From Opisthorchis felineus (lineage: Eukaryota > Platyhelminthes > Trematoda > Opisthorchiida > Opisthorchiidae): DNA of 64,000 nucleotides. Below the pieces are notes generated by a model. It did not search any database. It saw only the letters and a program-made list of their open reading frames with translations, and was not told where the DNA came from. The translations under genes were made by a program, and so were the position numbers. Of this stretch, positions 37,255 to 49,610 are shown piece after piece (the first letter of the stretch is position 1; each line of letters opens with the position of its first letter). Location of the stretch: the NCBI GenBank assembly GCA_004794785.1, contig SJOL01007141.1, positions 1,852,771-1,916,770 of the forward strand, in the 5' to 3' direction.

Positions 37255-37380
37255 CTTCATGGTCGAATGATGATAGAGGGCCGTCTACCACCTGATTCCT
37301 GCGACGAAACATACTGGCAGGTGTCACTGGCTCATCGATGGGATACTGTACAACATGAGATAAATACCTCTAGACAATTT
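37255..37380 (+). repeat. Dispersed repeat E, plus copy
   Basis: The sequence from ATGATGATAGAGGGCC through CTACCACCTGATTCCTG to TACAACATGAGATAAATACC closely resembles the reverse complement of 50400-50530. Identity is high over about 120 bp. No protein motif is recognised, and it may be an internal part of one LINE family's 5' region. Confidence 0.8.
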
Positions 37381-37559
37381 TATTATTCCTGAATTCCCAA
37401 AGCGCATTAAATTCAGCTAACCGGTCCGTTCTCCCTAACGCGCTTGCTCGGCAATGGATGCCACGAAAGCTTGTGAATAAAAATCAGTTCTTCATAATTC
37501 TCAAACTTCCGGGCATGTAAGAACATATGGAAGGCTCTCCAAAGGGTCCGAACACAAAG

Positions 37560-38560
37560 TGGTGTCAGAAAAGTCTGCCCACTCTCTCCACTCCCATTCT
37601 ATTTTGTGATAGAAGAGATAGTGCGACGAACGCTGGTGTTCACAATAGCTGTTGTCGAAAAACTTGCCGATCTGGAAGATGCAGACGGCATCGTTCCCTT
37701 CTTCGAAGAGGAGAATGCGCAGGTTTCTTTGGATGAACTGAACAAAGTCATTCAGTCCTTTGGCACGCGCTGTGTATCCATAAGATGTAAGATCACGCCC
37801 CTGGACATTCAGTCACTGAACACACCACTTACAATCAGAGGAGAGGCACCCGAGATTGTGGAGCGTTTTACGTATTATGGAAGTCGTACTCGTTCGGATA
37901 TTAGTGCTATAGATGAAAATAATACACGAATCTCTAAGGCTCGGATTGCGATCGATAATTTGAGACACCTATGGAGGCAAGGTGGCATACCCCTAAAGCT
38001 CAAAGAACGTCTGTATCAGGCCACAGTACGGCCTGCTTTTTTGAACGGCTGTGAGATGTGGCCTCTACGAGCAGCGGAACTGAAACGTCTCTAAGTCTTC
38101 GACAACCGTTGTCTCAGAACCATAGTTCGTGTGGGCTTGTGCCGGCGAATCCACAATGGGACAACTAGAAAACGAGTGCTCGGTTGTGCAACAGGAACTT
38201 TCGTCGAGACCTGTGTCGAGCACTTAGAGCCTTGATGACTTGTTCAGTGATCGTCTGCTGAAAAGACTTTTGTTCTCTGTGAACAGTGCAGAGTGACACA
38301 AGTAGAGAGGTGGTGAATTTTTAACCTGATAGGGAGTTAAGTAAGCTATTACGAAAGGTCTGGGTGATGCCGGTGAGACCTGCCTTCCAGGATAGGACCC
38401 ACATGATTCCCTCTGTGCAAGGTTGGAGACGCTGCAAGATATGGCTGCTAATCGACGCCACTGGCGTTGTTCTCAGTTTCTATGCAATGTCTGCCACTCA
38501 ATTAGCCAGTTTACTAACTCCATCTTAATCGCTTCCGTGATCACCTGTATGTTTTTCTTA
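37560..38560 (+). mobile_element. RTE-like LINE, reverse transcriptase 3' half, sense
   Basis: A frame of 162 codons (37606-38094) reads LEDADGIVPFFEEENAQV, where relatives have the catalytic YADDIV. It continues LDELNKVIQSFGTRC, QSLNTPLTIRGEAPEIVERF and RISKARIAIDNLRHLWRQGG, then LKERLYQATVRPAFLNGCEM. After the stop at 38092 the similarity continues with VFDNRCLRTIVRVGLCRRIH and, shifted in frame, LPGW-like and TLQDMAANRRHW-like pieces up to about 38480. Loss of the second catalytic Asp (YADD to DADG) alone would inactivate it. It belongs to the same broad LINE group as 23430-24160. Confidence 0.9.
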
Positions 38561-39445
38561 AGAACGCACATACAAACCTGGAATTGCAAACGATCATTTT
38601 AGGTTGGCCTTAGTATTGAGCAGTAACTCTGGTGGCAACATTCTCATAGTTCACTCCGGGTTACGTAAATACTTTTCACATCTGTGGCCCGTTACCATGT
38701 CGACGCTGGTCCATTATTGTCCAGTATTATTTTAGCTGAGTCACATAAAATTTGTCATAAAAACAGACAAATCTGCTCGAAACCAATGGCTATCTCTTCC
38801 GTTGTATTGCGGCGAGCATGCGATAAGAAAATCGTCACATTATGAATAGTGAAGATCTACCGTTAACATAGCGCAGTACTTTATGCTAAAAACGGTCTAC
38901 ACTGGAGACCAATATAAACTTGCATATCGCTGAAATCTGCTCAGCAGTCTTTAAGGACGGGAGTCATGTCGGGTGTTGGATATCGGGAGAGACCTCGCAC
39001 AGCAATTGGTGAAGCAGCCATCTACACAGTAGCTGCTCTGGCATGTTTCATGTGAAAAAACGACCTTGAATACACTAGCATGCTAGCACACCAGAGCTAG
39101 TTTTGTGTACTCATGGTCGGACGAGATCAGAACATGTAAAATATTTGGCTGTTGGTGCATCAATGAGGAAGAAATCTGTTGTATGGTATGTCTTGATTCA
39201 GCTGCGCTTCACCCACTTGACTGGAGCTCTGAAGTGCACTACCTGGCGCAGACTAATCCTATAAGACTTCTGGACTCGCGCTCAACAGAAGCCCAAGCTG
39301 ATTGAGTGAGTAGTTCAGATGAATTTATTCCTCGAACTTATCGAACCGTAAGCTTCTTACTTGATTTTTACTTGCAATGTTAACCACACTTTGTTCTGGA
39401 ATGATGGAGAATTTATCCGCGCACCTTTAAAAGGGGACTTCAAGT

Positions 39446-39477
39446 ACACAACGTAACACACAAGTGTTACGTTGTGT
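39446..39477. repeat. Perfect 14-bp inverted repeat with 4-base loop
   Basis: The arms ACACAACGTAACAC and GTGTTACGTTGTGT are exact reverse complements separated by ACAA. It is embedded in a GT/AC-rich patch, so slippage-type origin is possible. Confidence 0.95.
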
Positions 39478-41149
39478 GTTATGTGTTACAACCATCGCAT
39501 CTTTTTTCTGTGGGGACGTCTGAAGCGTACAGTTTATAGCTTGAAAAGCGGTATCATCTGGTGGCTTCTGATGTTCCATTTTCCAATGAGCTCCTGGTTG
39601 AATCTTTGAAGTCCCCCTTTGCTTACCTGGTCAAATGAAAGCAGGAATTTCCGCTTCCATTTGGAACACTGAAAGAAGTCCCTCTCCGATGCAATGACTG
39701 TATAATTCATGTTCGACGCTGACAAGTATTGACCCATTGACAGGGTAGCCATGGACTCACCATTCGGCCATCCATTAGCGCATGAGTTTATGCTCATTCC
39801 AGCATAAGAATGTTCAGCGCACACAATCCGCCAGTGTTCCAGTTACTACCGGTACGTCGATGATATTCTGTCATGAAACCTAGGGCGATTGAGTTTGAAC
39901 ACCACCGCTCACTCCAACATCCATATTACCCATACATTATAACAATGTATTTTCTCATTCCTGGATGCTATACTAACACGTCGCCACAAAAGGTCATTGT
40001 CCCCGATACTTTGTTGCAGGTCCAATGGCGTGGAAAAGTAGCTCTCCTTTTTAAAAGCTGTTTACTTACGGAGAAGGCAAAGTTCAGTCAAAGTTTTGAC
40101 GCACCGAACATAAAAAGATTTTTATGGTGAATCTTTCCAGCCGGGACTTGTTTCCACTAAGGATGTACTGCGTAAAAATGACCCTCTCGATAGATTCTGA
40201 ATGGATACCAGCAGCTGAAGTTACAAGACAAATTCTTCTCACTGTTCCAAGGAAGAAACTATTTGCCAACCGTCCATGCGAAGGTTACAGATTTTTTGAG
40301 ACGATTGCATGTCGTCAATCTACTATCTTCCGGAACACATTCAACACGATCAGGCTATGAATCACTTTACCCAACTGGTCGATGGGTGATCTTTCAAGGT
40401 CTCAAGGACGAGTTGACTCCCGTTTCCACAAATATGTGCATTCGCCAATTCTAGCATCTTTGCTCAGCTGGACATATAAGCTAAATGACGAGAGAACTAG
40501 CAAGCAGTGTCGCTACCGGCATGATTGTTGAAAGGTGAGAGAAGAAACGCCGGAAGCGTCAACCTTGAGAATTTGGTCGCCTCAGATCACTGTGTCGGAT
40601 AAGACTCGGATTTTATATCTGGCACTCCAGTAAAAAATGTACGGGCATCAAACGAAGGATATTCAGTGCGACTGTCGTAGTTACCGTTCGCCCTTGCAAC
40701 CCCGGTCTACGTAGGTAGAAGCGACTTGTTCGGAGACCATTCCTATTCCAGCCCAATCATAACTGTAGAAGTTTCCCGCCCAAAGGATGATGGCTAAAAT
40801 ACTCACGACTAGTCACGTTGTGTGAACAATTCGAAGGCTGTTAAGACCAGTGCTGCAGGCGGACCAATAATGTGTTCGTTTTAATGGTAAACTTAGGGAA
40901 CCGATGCTCAGTTATCAATACTCCGTTATCAGGGAAGCAAATATGAAACTCACAACCTCAAGAACTTGAACCTTAGTTCAACAACCACCTACAACTGACC
41001 AAAATTTGTTCAGAATTTCTCAAGTGTTCTTGGCGCTACATGACCATGAAGTCCTGGCAAACGATGCAGGTGATCCATACAACCAGGACAGTTGCTGCGT
41101 CCCCGATCGAGATGCTGGATAAACCGGTCACATCGCTCAATCACGAACA

Positions 41150-41365
41150 GGTTCTTCTGTTCAAAAGCGATAGTTCAGGTGCGTCTAATATGCGCTGATG
41201 GAGTACTGGTAACACACTGGCCTCGCATGTCAGCTGATCAGCGTACAAATCCCGGTACGGCGAAGGATATACACTACTGCGCCCGGTAACAAGCGCGAAA
41301 CTTGAGTCCAGTGCATTTTTTGAGTACCTCCAACGAAAACAAATTAAAGCACTTCTTTGTCCATC
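41150..41365 (+). repeat. SINE family A copy, plus strand, diverged
   Basis: GATGGAGTACTGGTAACACAC is a good box A region. A mutated box B (GTACAAATCCC) is followed by GGTACGGCGAAGGATATACA and GCGAAACTTGAGTCCAGTGC. The typical tail is not clear. Confidence 0.75.
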
Positions 41366-41378
41366 GTTGACCATCCTC

Positions 41379-41530
41379 CCACTGTAGCAGTGCGCGTATC
41401 CACAGTGGATGTATACAATTCGAACGGACGCAACCGGACTGAACCATCGGAAACCCGTACCAATATCAAATGCATGCACTTGTGGAGAGCTTCGTTACCT
41501 CATTTTCCTGAGGCACCGTACTCCGCTCCC
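41379..41530 (+). repeat. Dispersed repeat D, copy 1
   Basis: This stretch shares with 46597-46745 an ordered series of words in the same orientation: GTAGCA.TG.GC.GATCC..AGTGG.TGTA, GGACGC.ACCG, CAATATCAAA.GCATG and GTGGAGAGC. The copies are well diverged and no coding motif was recognised. Confidence 0.65.
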
Positions 41531-42647
41531 TAAAAACGCACTGACGACATCACCTCGATTGGTGATGAAACGTTTGAGATCCAACTGCCGAGCTCCGCAA
41601 ACAAGCCGACGACCATTTTTGGTTATCGTTGCATAAATCACCAATAAAAAACGCCCGTTTCCACGAAGTTCTCCACTGACACCCGAACATTCTACATCAA
41701 GTCATCAGTTTCCCCTTGATATTATGAATAATTTTGTTTTCTTACACAGAGTAGTTGGATACAGTCGTTTTGCATACTGAGGCAAAGTTGAACGCTGAAT
41801 AGGCTAATTTAGACCCATCATTGTCTCCAAACTTCTTTTGTCTTTAACATAAACGCACCGAGCTTCAGGTGATTTTCCATAAACAGTGAAGAATTTATAC
41901 CTCCAAGTTTTTGAACAAACTCTTCATTAATGCTTTCAATTCATGTATGATTTTGGACATGCCCTTCTACCTGTCCAAAAGCCCCGCTATTAAGTCTGAG
42001 ACATCTACTGTGGGGTTCTGAGCCGGACATTTACGAGTCATCTTAATAACGGCAGATGCCATTACGCCAAACGTAGGTTTTTTTACCTACGTAAGATGCA
42101 TCGAATTTCTTCTCCCTGGCGGGATTTTCATAGCAAAGCGGAAGGTTGTCTTTAAATTTAGGAACCGCTGGTAGAACCAACCGAAGCCAAACGCATTTCC
42201 TCTCCAAGGGATTAACGTTGTGAATTTTCTCCCACGGTATGCGCATTGCCTTTGTTTTAGCGGCTTTCCTATTTTTGATTGATATTTTGACTAGCTCATA
42301 TCAAAGCATGGAGACCCTGGGTCCTAATTTTACTGTCATTAAAGTTAATCATCATTTTTGTGTTTTCGGGAGGGACCTTGTAAAACTTGACTTGCAATGT
42401 GAGCATGTAGGCACTCTCCTACCAGCACACACTGGTGCCGTCGTGTCTGAGCAGGCGAGCATGTTGAGCGGGGGGGGACAGGTTCGCCAGACGACTCAAA
42501 CATCAGCCCAGAAGGCGCCTTGTCTGGGCCGATCCAATGACCTGCTTCCCGGGCCATCTTCTACTACTTGATACCTGCCAACCAATTTTGTCTGACAACT
42601 GATGAGTATTTACGGAATTTGTCTTCACGTTATCCCAGCAATTCAGG

Positions 42648-42785
42648 TACCTGGAGTTCAAATTCCGGCACGGCAAATAGTTTGCACTGATAGTGCACTC
42701 CAGTGAGTGCGAAACTTGAGCCTAGCGCTTCATTCTATCTGTACCAAAATAGTCTCAACTGTGTATGGGGGAGGACTGGTACATT
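42648..42785 (+). repeat. SINE family A copy, plus strand, 5'-truncated
   Basis: It starts at box B (ACCTGGAGTTCAAATTCC) and continues GGCACGGCAAATAGTTTGCA and GTGCGAAACTTGAGCC, ending in GGGGGAGGACTGGTAC. The tRNA-like 5' part is absent. Confidence 0.72.
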
Positions 42786-43189
42786 GGTGTTGCCAGCAAA
42801 AATTCTGAGAGTCTCCTGGGTACTGGCAAGGAAGCACTCTTGAAGCCTACAAACCATGACCAATAAAAGGTTAACGTTTGTACAACAGCTGAATATCATT
42901 TTCTGTTGTCTGTGAATTGTGAATGTATGGTCTCCTGTTCACATTCACTGGTACCTAATCAGCACTGAGAACACATGAGCAAGCTTCCTTGTCCCTTCGA
43001 TTCCAAACATAGGAAACCTGTATGCAAGGTGCATGCCTAGGTCCAAAGTGTTTCATTTGCTGTGGTTTAACATCATAGTCGAATTCGGCCTCCAGCGAAT
43101 CCCTGTTCGCCTCATAAGCCGTTAGGCGGAATTCCACACCGATACCGCTTTAACTCTCGCAGTTAGGCGCTGCTACGGCCGAGATGCCT

Positions 43190-43390
43190 GGCCCGCACAA
43201 GATTGGCCAAACGTTCAGGCCACTTGCCGGGCCGGCATTAAGGCGAGCTCTGATTGGTCGCAAGCATGGACCCAACAGCCGGTCATGACTCAGTATTGGC
43301 CGAATGCTAATGCCTCATCCAGAAGGCGTCTGAATTTCCAGAAGGTTGTCACCGTATACACTATATATACGATGCGCTCTACAAGTGTTC
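43190..43390 (+). promoter_or_regulatory. CCAAT/TATA promoter-like module of an unclassified repeat
   Basis: A GC-rich block contains three ATTGG (inverted CCAAT) words at 43202-43206, 43253-43257 and 43295-43299. They are followed by TATATATA at 43362-43369. This is the layout of an RNA polymerase II promoter. A short frame (43285-43482) crosses the TATA box, so it is not the product. I suspect the promoter end of a transposable element (LTR or Penelope-like terminal region), but no second terminal copy was found in the window. Confidence 0.4.
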
Positions 43391-45700
43391 TTGACTTGGC
43401 TTTGGGCGTTAATGGGTGTCGTGCACCTTTGGTGGTTGTTTTCACTGGTACGCTAGCTTGGGAGGTTCAGACAGAGAACTGAGCGCTGAGGAACATGCCG
43501 TTATTACATAAATTTTTTGCATTCAACCCTTCGTTAATTAAAGAACTACAACCGCAGCGTTTCAGAGAGGTTTTGTAAACAATCAGTGAGTTTATTGCTG
43601 GGCAAAGTTTTGCTTTTGGCACAAAAGCTTCGTCAGGCCAAGTGAGTAAGTTATCAAGTTGACCGAGTTTTGAGGCAGTCCGAGAACCAATCAGTGAGAC
43701 CTCTGGCGATTAGGCCACTTGATCAGCGCTAGGTGTCGGTCTGGGGTACTTTTGTTGGTAAGCTTGGATGACTAACACTTACGGTAGGGGGTGTTGTCAT
43801 CACGTTGGGTCAGGATTTTGGGGCTTTGCTTTTCCGGTTTAGGACATAGTGAAGTATTCCTCTTGGGTGTCGTCCACACATCTTGTTGGTCTGTTTGGCT
43901 TCAGGGCTGCCAGGACATTGTCTTGGGGTTGGGGGGGTTGATTAAATGGATCTAACCACGCTTGGGTTCAGTACTTTTAAACCCAGACCGCCACACCGAT
44001 AGCCGCATACGGCCTCGCGACATCTCGGCTGATCTACAAGCGTTCTCTATAGCCTTGCCAGCCCTACGCCCTCTATTCTGTTCGCGCTGGAAGGCTTGAC
44101 GATTTCCACCGCCTCGGCCACCAGCGCCTGTCATGTTTGTCTTAGCACACCAACAATGGCTGTTGCCGGGGCAACTGCTGAACAGTTCTGTTGATCCGAC
44201 CAGCGCCTCTACCACCGGAATGATCCGCATATCTGTATTCTCCAGTCCAGACACCAATGATTAGAGTACCATTCCTCACTTAATGGAGTTGTACTGCTGT
44301 TTTGATCACATTGACAGGATGCCACCCCACTGGATGAACACATGAACATGGCGCGTCCCGAGTGCAGCTCAGATTTTGACAAATCGAGTCATAATATTCG
44401 GTCCCCAGTGTTGCTCGGTTGTTGTAAAGTCAAAATCGACCGTGGGTTCACGAGAAACTGCATAGACTAAAGTGTTCACAAAAGTTGGACGTCATCAGTA
44501 TAATGAGAATTAGTAGCCTTAAAACACGAATGGTGTTAGCGTCTTACGCAGTACATGATAATTCACTGGAGGAATAACCGCAATGGCGGCTCGAACTCGA
44601 GCCTCTTGCTTACCACTACATTCTCCAAAATTTTGACGGGCTACCAGCTTTGATTCTGCTCGTTCTGGAGAATGGAAATGGAACTTTGGTTTTATATCCC
44701 TGGCAAGACATACTACTCTTAAGGTTGCTGATAACTTGAGGTGTCATGGACCTAACTGAGCTCAGATTGTATTAAACAAATTGAGCATCATGTGGTATAT
44801 ACTATAGAAAATTTAGAGTCAAGAGAGCCTATTGGAATAAAATAATCTAATCCGATGTTTCGGGTACCGCGTACAGCCGTTTTCAGTCGACTGCAAAATA
44901 GCACTGTCAACTGCATCCGAAGAGTCCGATCACAACATCTTACTCCACTACGCTGTGTTTTGACCTTAAATTTAGCATACTGCTGATAATTCTACGACGA
45001 AGACTTTTTAGCAGCCTTATGGGCGATATGTTGTGCAAGGAAATACATTTCGATCTCTCATATATTAGGGCAATCGGAAAACTGGGAGCGTTAGACAGTC
45101 ATTGTGCAGAACATCCAGTTGAGGGCCACCATTAGTACTGATCTAACCTAACTTGGAATTCGTTTCTGATTTTATGCTCTCGGGGATTGTCAGTACGTTT
45201 TCTGTCGAGGTTTTCGGTTCAGCATACCTCCGAAAAGTTGTAGTGACAGCGAACAGGTGGTAGTGAGACTTTTGGGAGTTAATACGATCCTTTGAGTCAT
45301 GCAGTCTATCTCAGTGAGCATTGTGAGATACATATTTCATCATTGATCAAATTTACTGTCCCTTACGTCCATGAAAGTCCAAGCGGGTGAACGTTTGCAT
45401 CATGTAACTTATAAAGTGCAGCGAACATTCGTTGGGTTGTTGGGAAGTAAACAATAAACTTACTCCGTTGGATGTGAAGATCCCTGGGTAACATCGACTG
45501 TGATTCACAAAAAGGTATGCCGACGCTCAGGTGAAAGTTTTTTACTGCAGAAAATACGTGGTGCTACCTAACAACCCATTTTTGCACTGAGCACTCACAT
45601 AATATTACCAAGGTCTTTGCATACTGATCTGTTTATAAACAAAAACTTTTATCCCAGTTCGAATAAAACGACTAACGGCATTTTTTTAACGTTTTTGTAG

Positions 45701-45799
45701 AGGACTCAACTCCTGCTTTTGAACATTTTCTCGAACTTTTGGGAAGGAAAGTCAAATTAGCGGATTACAAAGGATACCTTGGAGGGCTGGACACGAAAT
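45701..45799 (+). CDS. RapGAP-domain protein, exon e (start of catalytic subdomain)
   Basis: The acceptor is CGTTTTTGTAG|AG after a T-rich tract, and the donor is GAAAT|GTAAGT, phase 1 on both sides. The product DSTPAFEHFLELLGRKVKL, then ADYKGYLGGLDTK, matches the RapGAP block (E)(E/S).PAF.(E)FL.(L/F)LG..V.L..(F/Y)(K)G(Y/F).GGLD. If reading is carried past the donor, the frame continues to a stop at 45934-45936, but that extension has no family similarity. The GTAAGT donor is strong. Confidence 0.95.
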
Positions 45800-46596
45800 G
45801 TAAGTCCACGCGCAGGATCTTTCACAATCATCTGTTTATTCGTGGCGCATTGCCCTGGGAAGTCACCACAAGAACAGCATGGGATGAAGAAGCATGGATC
45901 TGGAGATGTCTGTCAGGCACAGATCCGTTAGAGTAACATCATTGTTGTTCTGCTGGAAAGAGAATAAAAATGGGAAAAACAACCATGTAAGATAGCTTTG
46001 TTACTTGGTACTGCTCGTCATCGTTTACTTATCGAACAAATACGTCTGAAGATCGCAGTTACCGTCTTTTTCAGGAAGTAACTGTTCTGCTACTCGGGAA
46101 GAGAGTGGATTATAAGATGACAAGTAGACGGAGCTAATTATCCTTAGGTTTGGACACAATGAGGGGAGTCCAACAGTCAGTTGGTCTTGACTTCAGTTTC
46201 ATTCAAATTTCATTCTTAGCCCTCTTAACTAGAGAGCACAAGAAAATGTTCACATGAATTAACAATAAAAGTTTGTTTAATTTAATATAACCAGAAATAA
46301 ATTGGGCAAAGAGGTAAGGCAAACTGCATTTGAAACTACATAACCTTTACTTTATCAAGCGATACAAAATCATTTATTGAGTGATAAATGAGGCTGAACG
46401 GAAGCAAACCGGAGACAAACTAAGGTTCTCCAATAGATTTTCGAAAGCCTTAAAGTGCGTCCATCTTTGATCACGTACACATGTCCATGCAGATATAAAA
46501 ATGACGGAAATCGATGGAACATTTTGTGACAAAGTAAGAAGAAAACGGTGCAAATTTTCGAACGCATCTGAAGGAAAATTGTAAGATTATTCTCCG

Positions 46597-46745
46597 CTCA
46601 ACGTAGCATTGTGCAGATCCGTAGTGGGTGTACACACTACGATGGGACGCGACCGATTTGAATCAAATTGAAGTCCTAACAATATCAAAAGCATGAAATC
46701 GTGGAGAGCATTGCTCAGTCTCAAATCCCCTACTACCACTAACAT
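46597..46745 (+). repeat. Dispersed repeat D, copy 2
   Basis: It shares word order with 41379-41530, ending in CGTGGAGAGCATTGC. Spacing of the shared words is conserved, so the pair is homologous and not a chance match, although identity is moderate. Confidence 0.65.
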
Positions 46746-49079
46746 CGCACCACAATGTTTACATTCCCGCTGTTGTTGTACTCAGTTATCCAAAACTTAG
46801 ATCTAAAACAACCTGATTTGTTTGGAACAATGATCAATAACCGACATCGTGCACTTGAAGACAATGGTAGCGTATTGACTTTGAAAGCTTACTGAGATGG
46901 ATAACAACACAGTTGTTTACTGTGATATCCTCAAGCATGACCTCAGCCCAAAAGAATAAGCTCCCATAAGTCTTGAACGGATTATTCCTTATGGCCTGAG
47001 CAGCTTCACATTTTCGCTTGGCAACAACGTTCTCACGGTACTGATTTACCAATATCCTATGCTGAAGTCTTTTATTCCATGGAACTTTCACTGAGTGATT
47101 TCGTTCAAAAATTGCTCGGGAGTACTACATATTCATTAGTCAACAGGACAGCCGTGGAACTTTTCATCATCCCGCGATCGATGGAGCACTTCCACGCATC
47201 GAATATGAACACGGTATCCTGGGTATACAGTTTTATCACTATAGACCGAATTATGAACTATTTCATCAACGATATCCTGACAGAATGACACCCGGTCTCT
47301 CCAAGCTTCAACTCAGATTCAGCTGGTTTGAAATGGAAGCATCCAATCCACCATCACAGTTTCGATGATGCCAAGACATTTGGTTCCTCGATTTCGATCA
47401 TCTCATTGCGGATTTTGGTGGGTGTTATGAACAAAGCAAAAAAGGCTAAGCTCTCATTGTGTCACTGGTTATGGTGTTGCAATCGAACTAGATGACAGTG
47501 CCCGTTTTATACCGAAATACCGAAATAACAACTAATCAGGCATTCGTAATGAGGTTTAATGGTGTCTTCACTGTGCGCTTTCTGCCCGTGAGATGAAAGT
47601 AAGCAGTTAGGAAGTTTGAAGTCGTTATTGGTATGAATCGGTGTAGATAATCTAGCTGGTGCCACAATGTACACAAGGTGAGGCTGATTCGGAATGACCT
47701 GAAGGAGCGGAAACAGAACAAACAGAAAAATGATCAGGCAGGCGGACAGTTTACTTGTATTGAGGACTCAACGCGTTTCATCTTGAAGAGCTTGATTCAC
47801 GAGTTGTTCCAAAATGCCATCTTCAGCTGTTGGTAGCATACACAGGTGCGTCTTTCTAACTTTTTCCTGGACCTTTTTTGTAAATCGAACAGATGAATCG
47901 TTATAATCAAGCACTTATTTGTACAGCTGACATGATTTCGCGCTTTTTCTCTGAATGGAATTTACGAAGCAAGTGGTCAGTTTGCACCTATGTTTCACGG
48001 AGACAAAACTGTTAAAAAATTTTATTTGCCATTCCGGGCTCGTTTTCAAAAGTTTTCATTGAGAAAGCGTTTTATACGCAAGTAGGGAAAGCTCCTAAGT
48101 GTGTATTCCAATCTCATTGTGTTTTCCAAAATTACTTTCGTTTTCTTACGACCAGGATACAAGAAGCTAGTGGATAATACAAAGTATCACAAGGAAAAAA
48201 GGCGTTCAACACACCTGTTTTCGGTGATACTCTCCAGGGTTAAATGCACTTGCTTTTATCGGTTAAATAACAAAAAAGAGCACAAGGGGGGCCAGTTACA
48301 GAAGTGTCAAACGGTTATGTCAAATGAAGGTGTTACTTATACGCACGGTGGTTCGAGTCAAACAGACAACTACTGTTTGCCTGAGCGGTGTTCATCCTTC
48401 CACTTCCATCTTTGAATATTGTCTTGTTTGATACAGTGAATGATTCATTCATTTCAAGCTGAGACATAAACATGGGGCTGTTGGTTGACGTGATACTTTT
48501 GATTCAATTGGTTTGGTGTTTTTTCGACAGAGGTCTCGTCCTTCGACCGATGTATTTTTTTGCAGATAAAGTGAGGGAGAAACATAAAAGAGGACTGCCG
48601 AATCAGGCACCGATAATAGTGTTGTAAGTGCCGAACTGGTGCTTTTAAGTAAAGTGTGAAACTTTGGAAGATGCAATGCTTGTGGTAGTTCGCCATAGAA
48701 TTTCCTCCTGGGCTATACCGTAAGTGTGAGTAAATCACACTCCTGATCAGTGTATATGTTTTGGACGGTGTTTGAGAGTCTGGCAAGTCAGTTTTCAGGC
48801 TGGAACATCACTGCATCACCTATAAGGACAAAGCGACATACACCTGAACGACAGAAGGCGTGTACATCTGGCTAAAGGGATGGTTATTTCATCGTATGCT
48901 GGAATATTTCCATAGTTTAAACGAGAACACAGTGACGGATATTGATGTCTTCTGAACCTCGTCGTGAGGTTAATACATATCTACCGGTTAAAATAGGGGT
49001 AAATGATGGAATAAACAGCTAAGATTGGTTACCAAATTAGAAAACGCGGAAACACAGACGACTGGTTGTTAGCGCATCT

Positions 49080-49610
49080 CATTTCGCATTTAAATGGATG
49101 CTGTGAGACGACCTACGGGGCCGCTGAGTCAATCGATTCGTGTCACATGACCAAGGCAGACTCAACGCTCGTACGAATCGTTTTTGATAGCACAGAACCT
49201 GATTTTGCAAACGTATTGCGACTGCATCGACTGTAGTCAAGCGACGCCGTTGCATTGATACTGCCAGTGTATTGGGTACTCGGTAGATGACGTGAAACGA
49301 CTCGTTCCGATTGATCACGTGACCGGTGTCAATTATGTGTGGAGCGATCTAGCTTTTGGTTGAACCGTTGAGTCTAGTGATGTTGGGTATTCTTGCGTAT
49401 TCTTTTAGCAAGTTTCTGTGTCATGCGCCCCTCATATTCTCCTGAACAACAGTGGGCGAAAGAATACACAACCGTTTGTTCGTGGTACGTGAACACAGCA
49501 GGCAGTGGACCTCAAACGTATTTGAGCTGCTGCTCATTGGCGCTACAGAACCATCAACCGTACAGGATAGCGTAAAAAATTCCCAAACGGACCAATTAGG
49601 GAACGCTTGT
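49080..49610 (-). mobile_element. Penelope-like element, GIY-YIG endonuclease fragment, antisense
   Basis: On the minus strand the GIY-YIG core reads VVYSFAHCCSGEYEGRMTQK then LAKRIRKNTQHH (about 49400-49500). After a frame change comes IAPHIIDTGHVINRNESFHV (about 49300-49350). Finally SMQRRRLTTVDAVAIRLQNQ and VLCYQKRFVRALSLPW appear (about 49130-49240). These are the ordered parts of the C-terminal nuclease of Penelope-like elements. The GIY pair is mutated (CSGEYEGR). The reverse-transcriptase part is not visible upstream. Confidence 0.8.

Larger units (their letters stand above)
34413..45700 (+). other. Intron 4 of the RapGAP gene (phase 1, about 11.3 kb)
   Basis: This is the largest intron here. 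From left to right it holds an antisense RTE-like LINE (34740-36892), a dispersed repeat (37255-37380) and a sense LINE (37560-38560). A perfect hairpin (39446-39477), SINE family A pieces (41150-41365, 42648-42785), repeat D (41379-41530) and a CCAAT/TATA promoter-like module (43190-43390) follow. Between 38560 and 41150, and from 43560 to 45690, I see only short unassigned frames. Confidence 0.8.

Noticed and set aside
42239..42571. Frame starting with a hydrophobic, signal-peptide-like stretch
   Set aside because: Lies in intron 4 of the RapGAP gene. After the first 20 residues the sequence is low-complexity with no domain, and hydrophobic runs arise easily in AT-rich DNA.
43952..44257. 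Antisense frame with a Gly/Arg-rich stretch (TGAGGRGGGNR)
   Set aside because: Looks nucleic-acid-binding-like, but no family motif or element context was found; probably part of the unclassified repeat near 43.2-44.3 kb.
45800..45936. Continuation of the exon e frame to a stop codon
   Set aside because: Follows a strong GTAAGT donor, has no RapGAP similarity, and the splice to 54565 restores the domain exactly.
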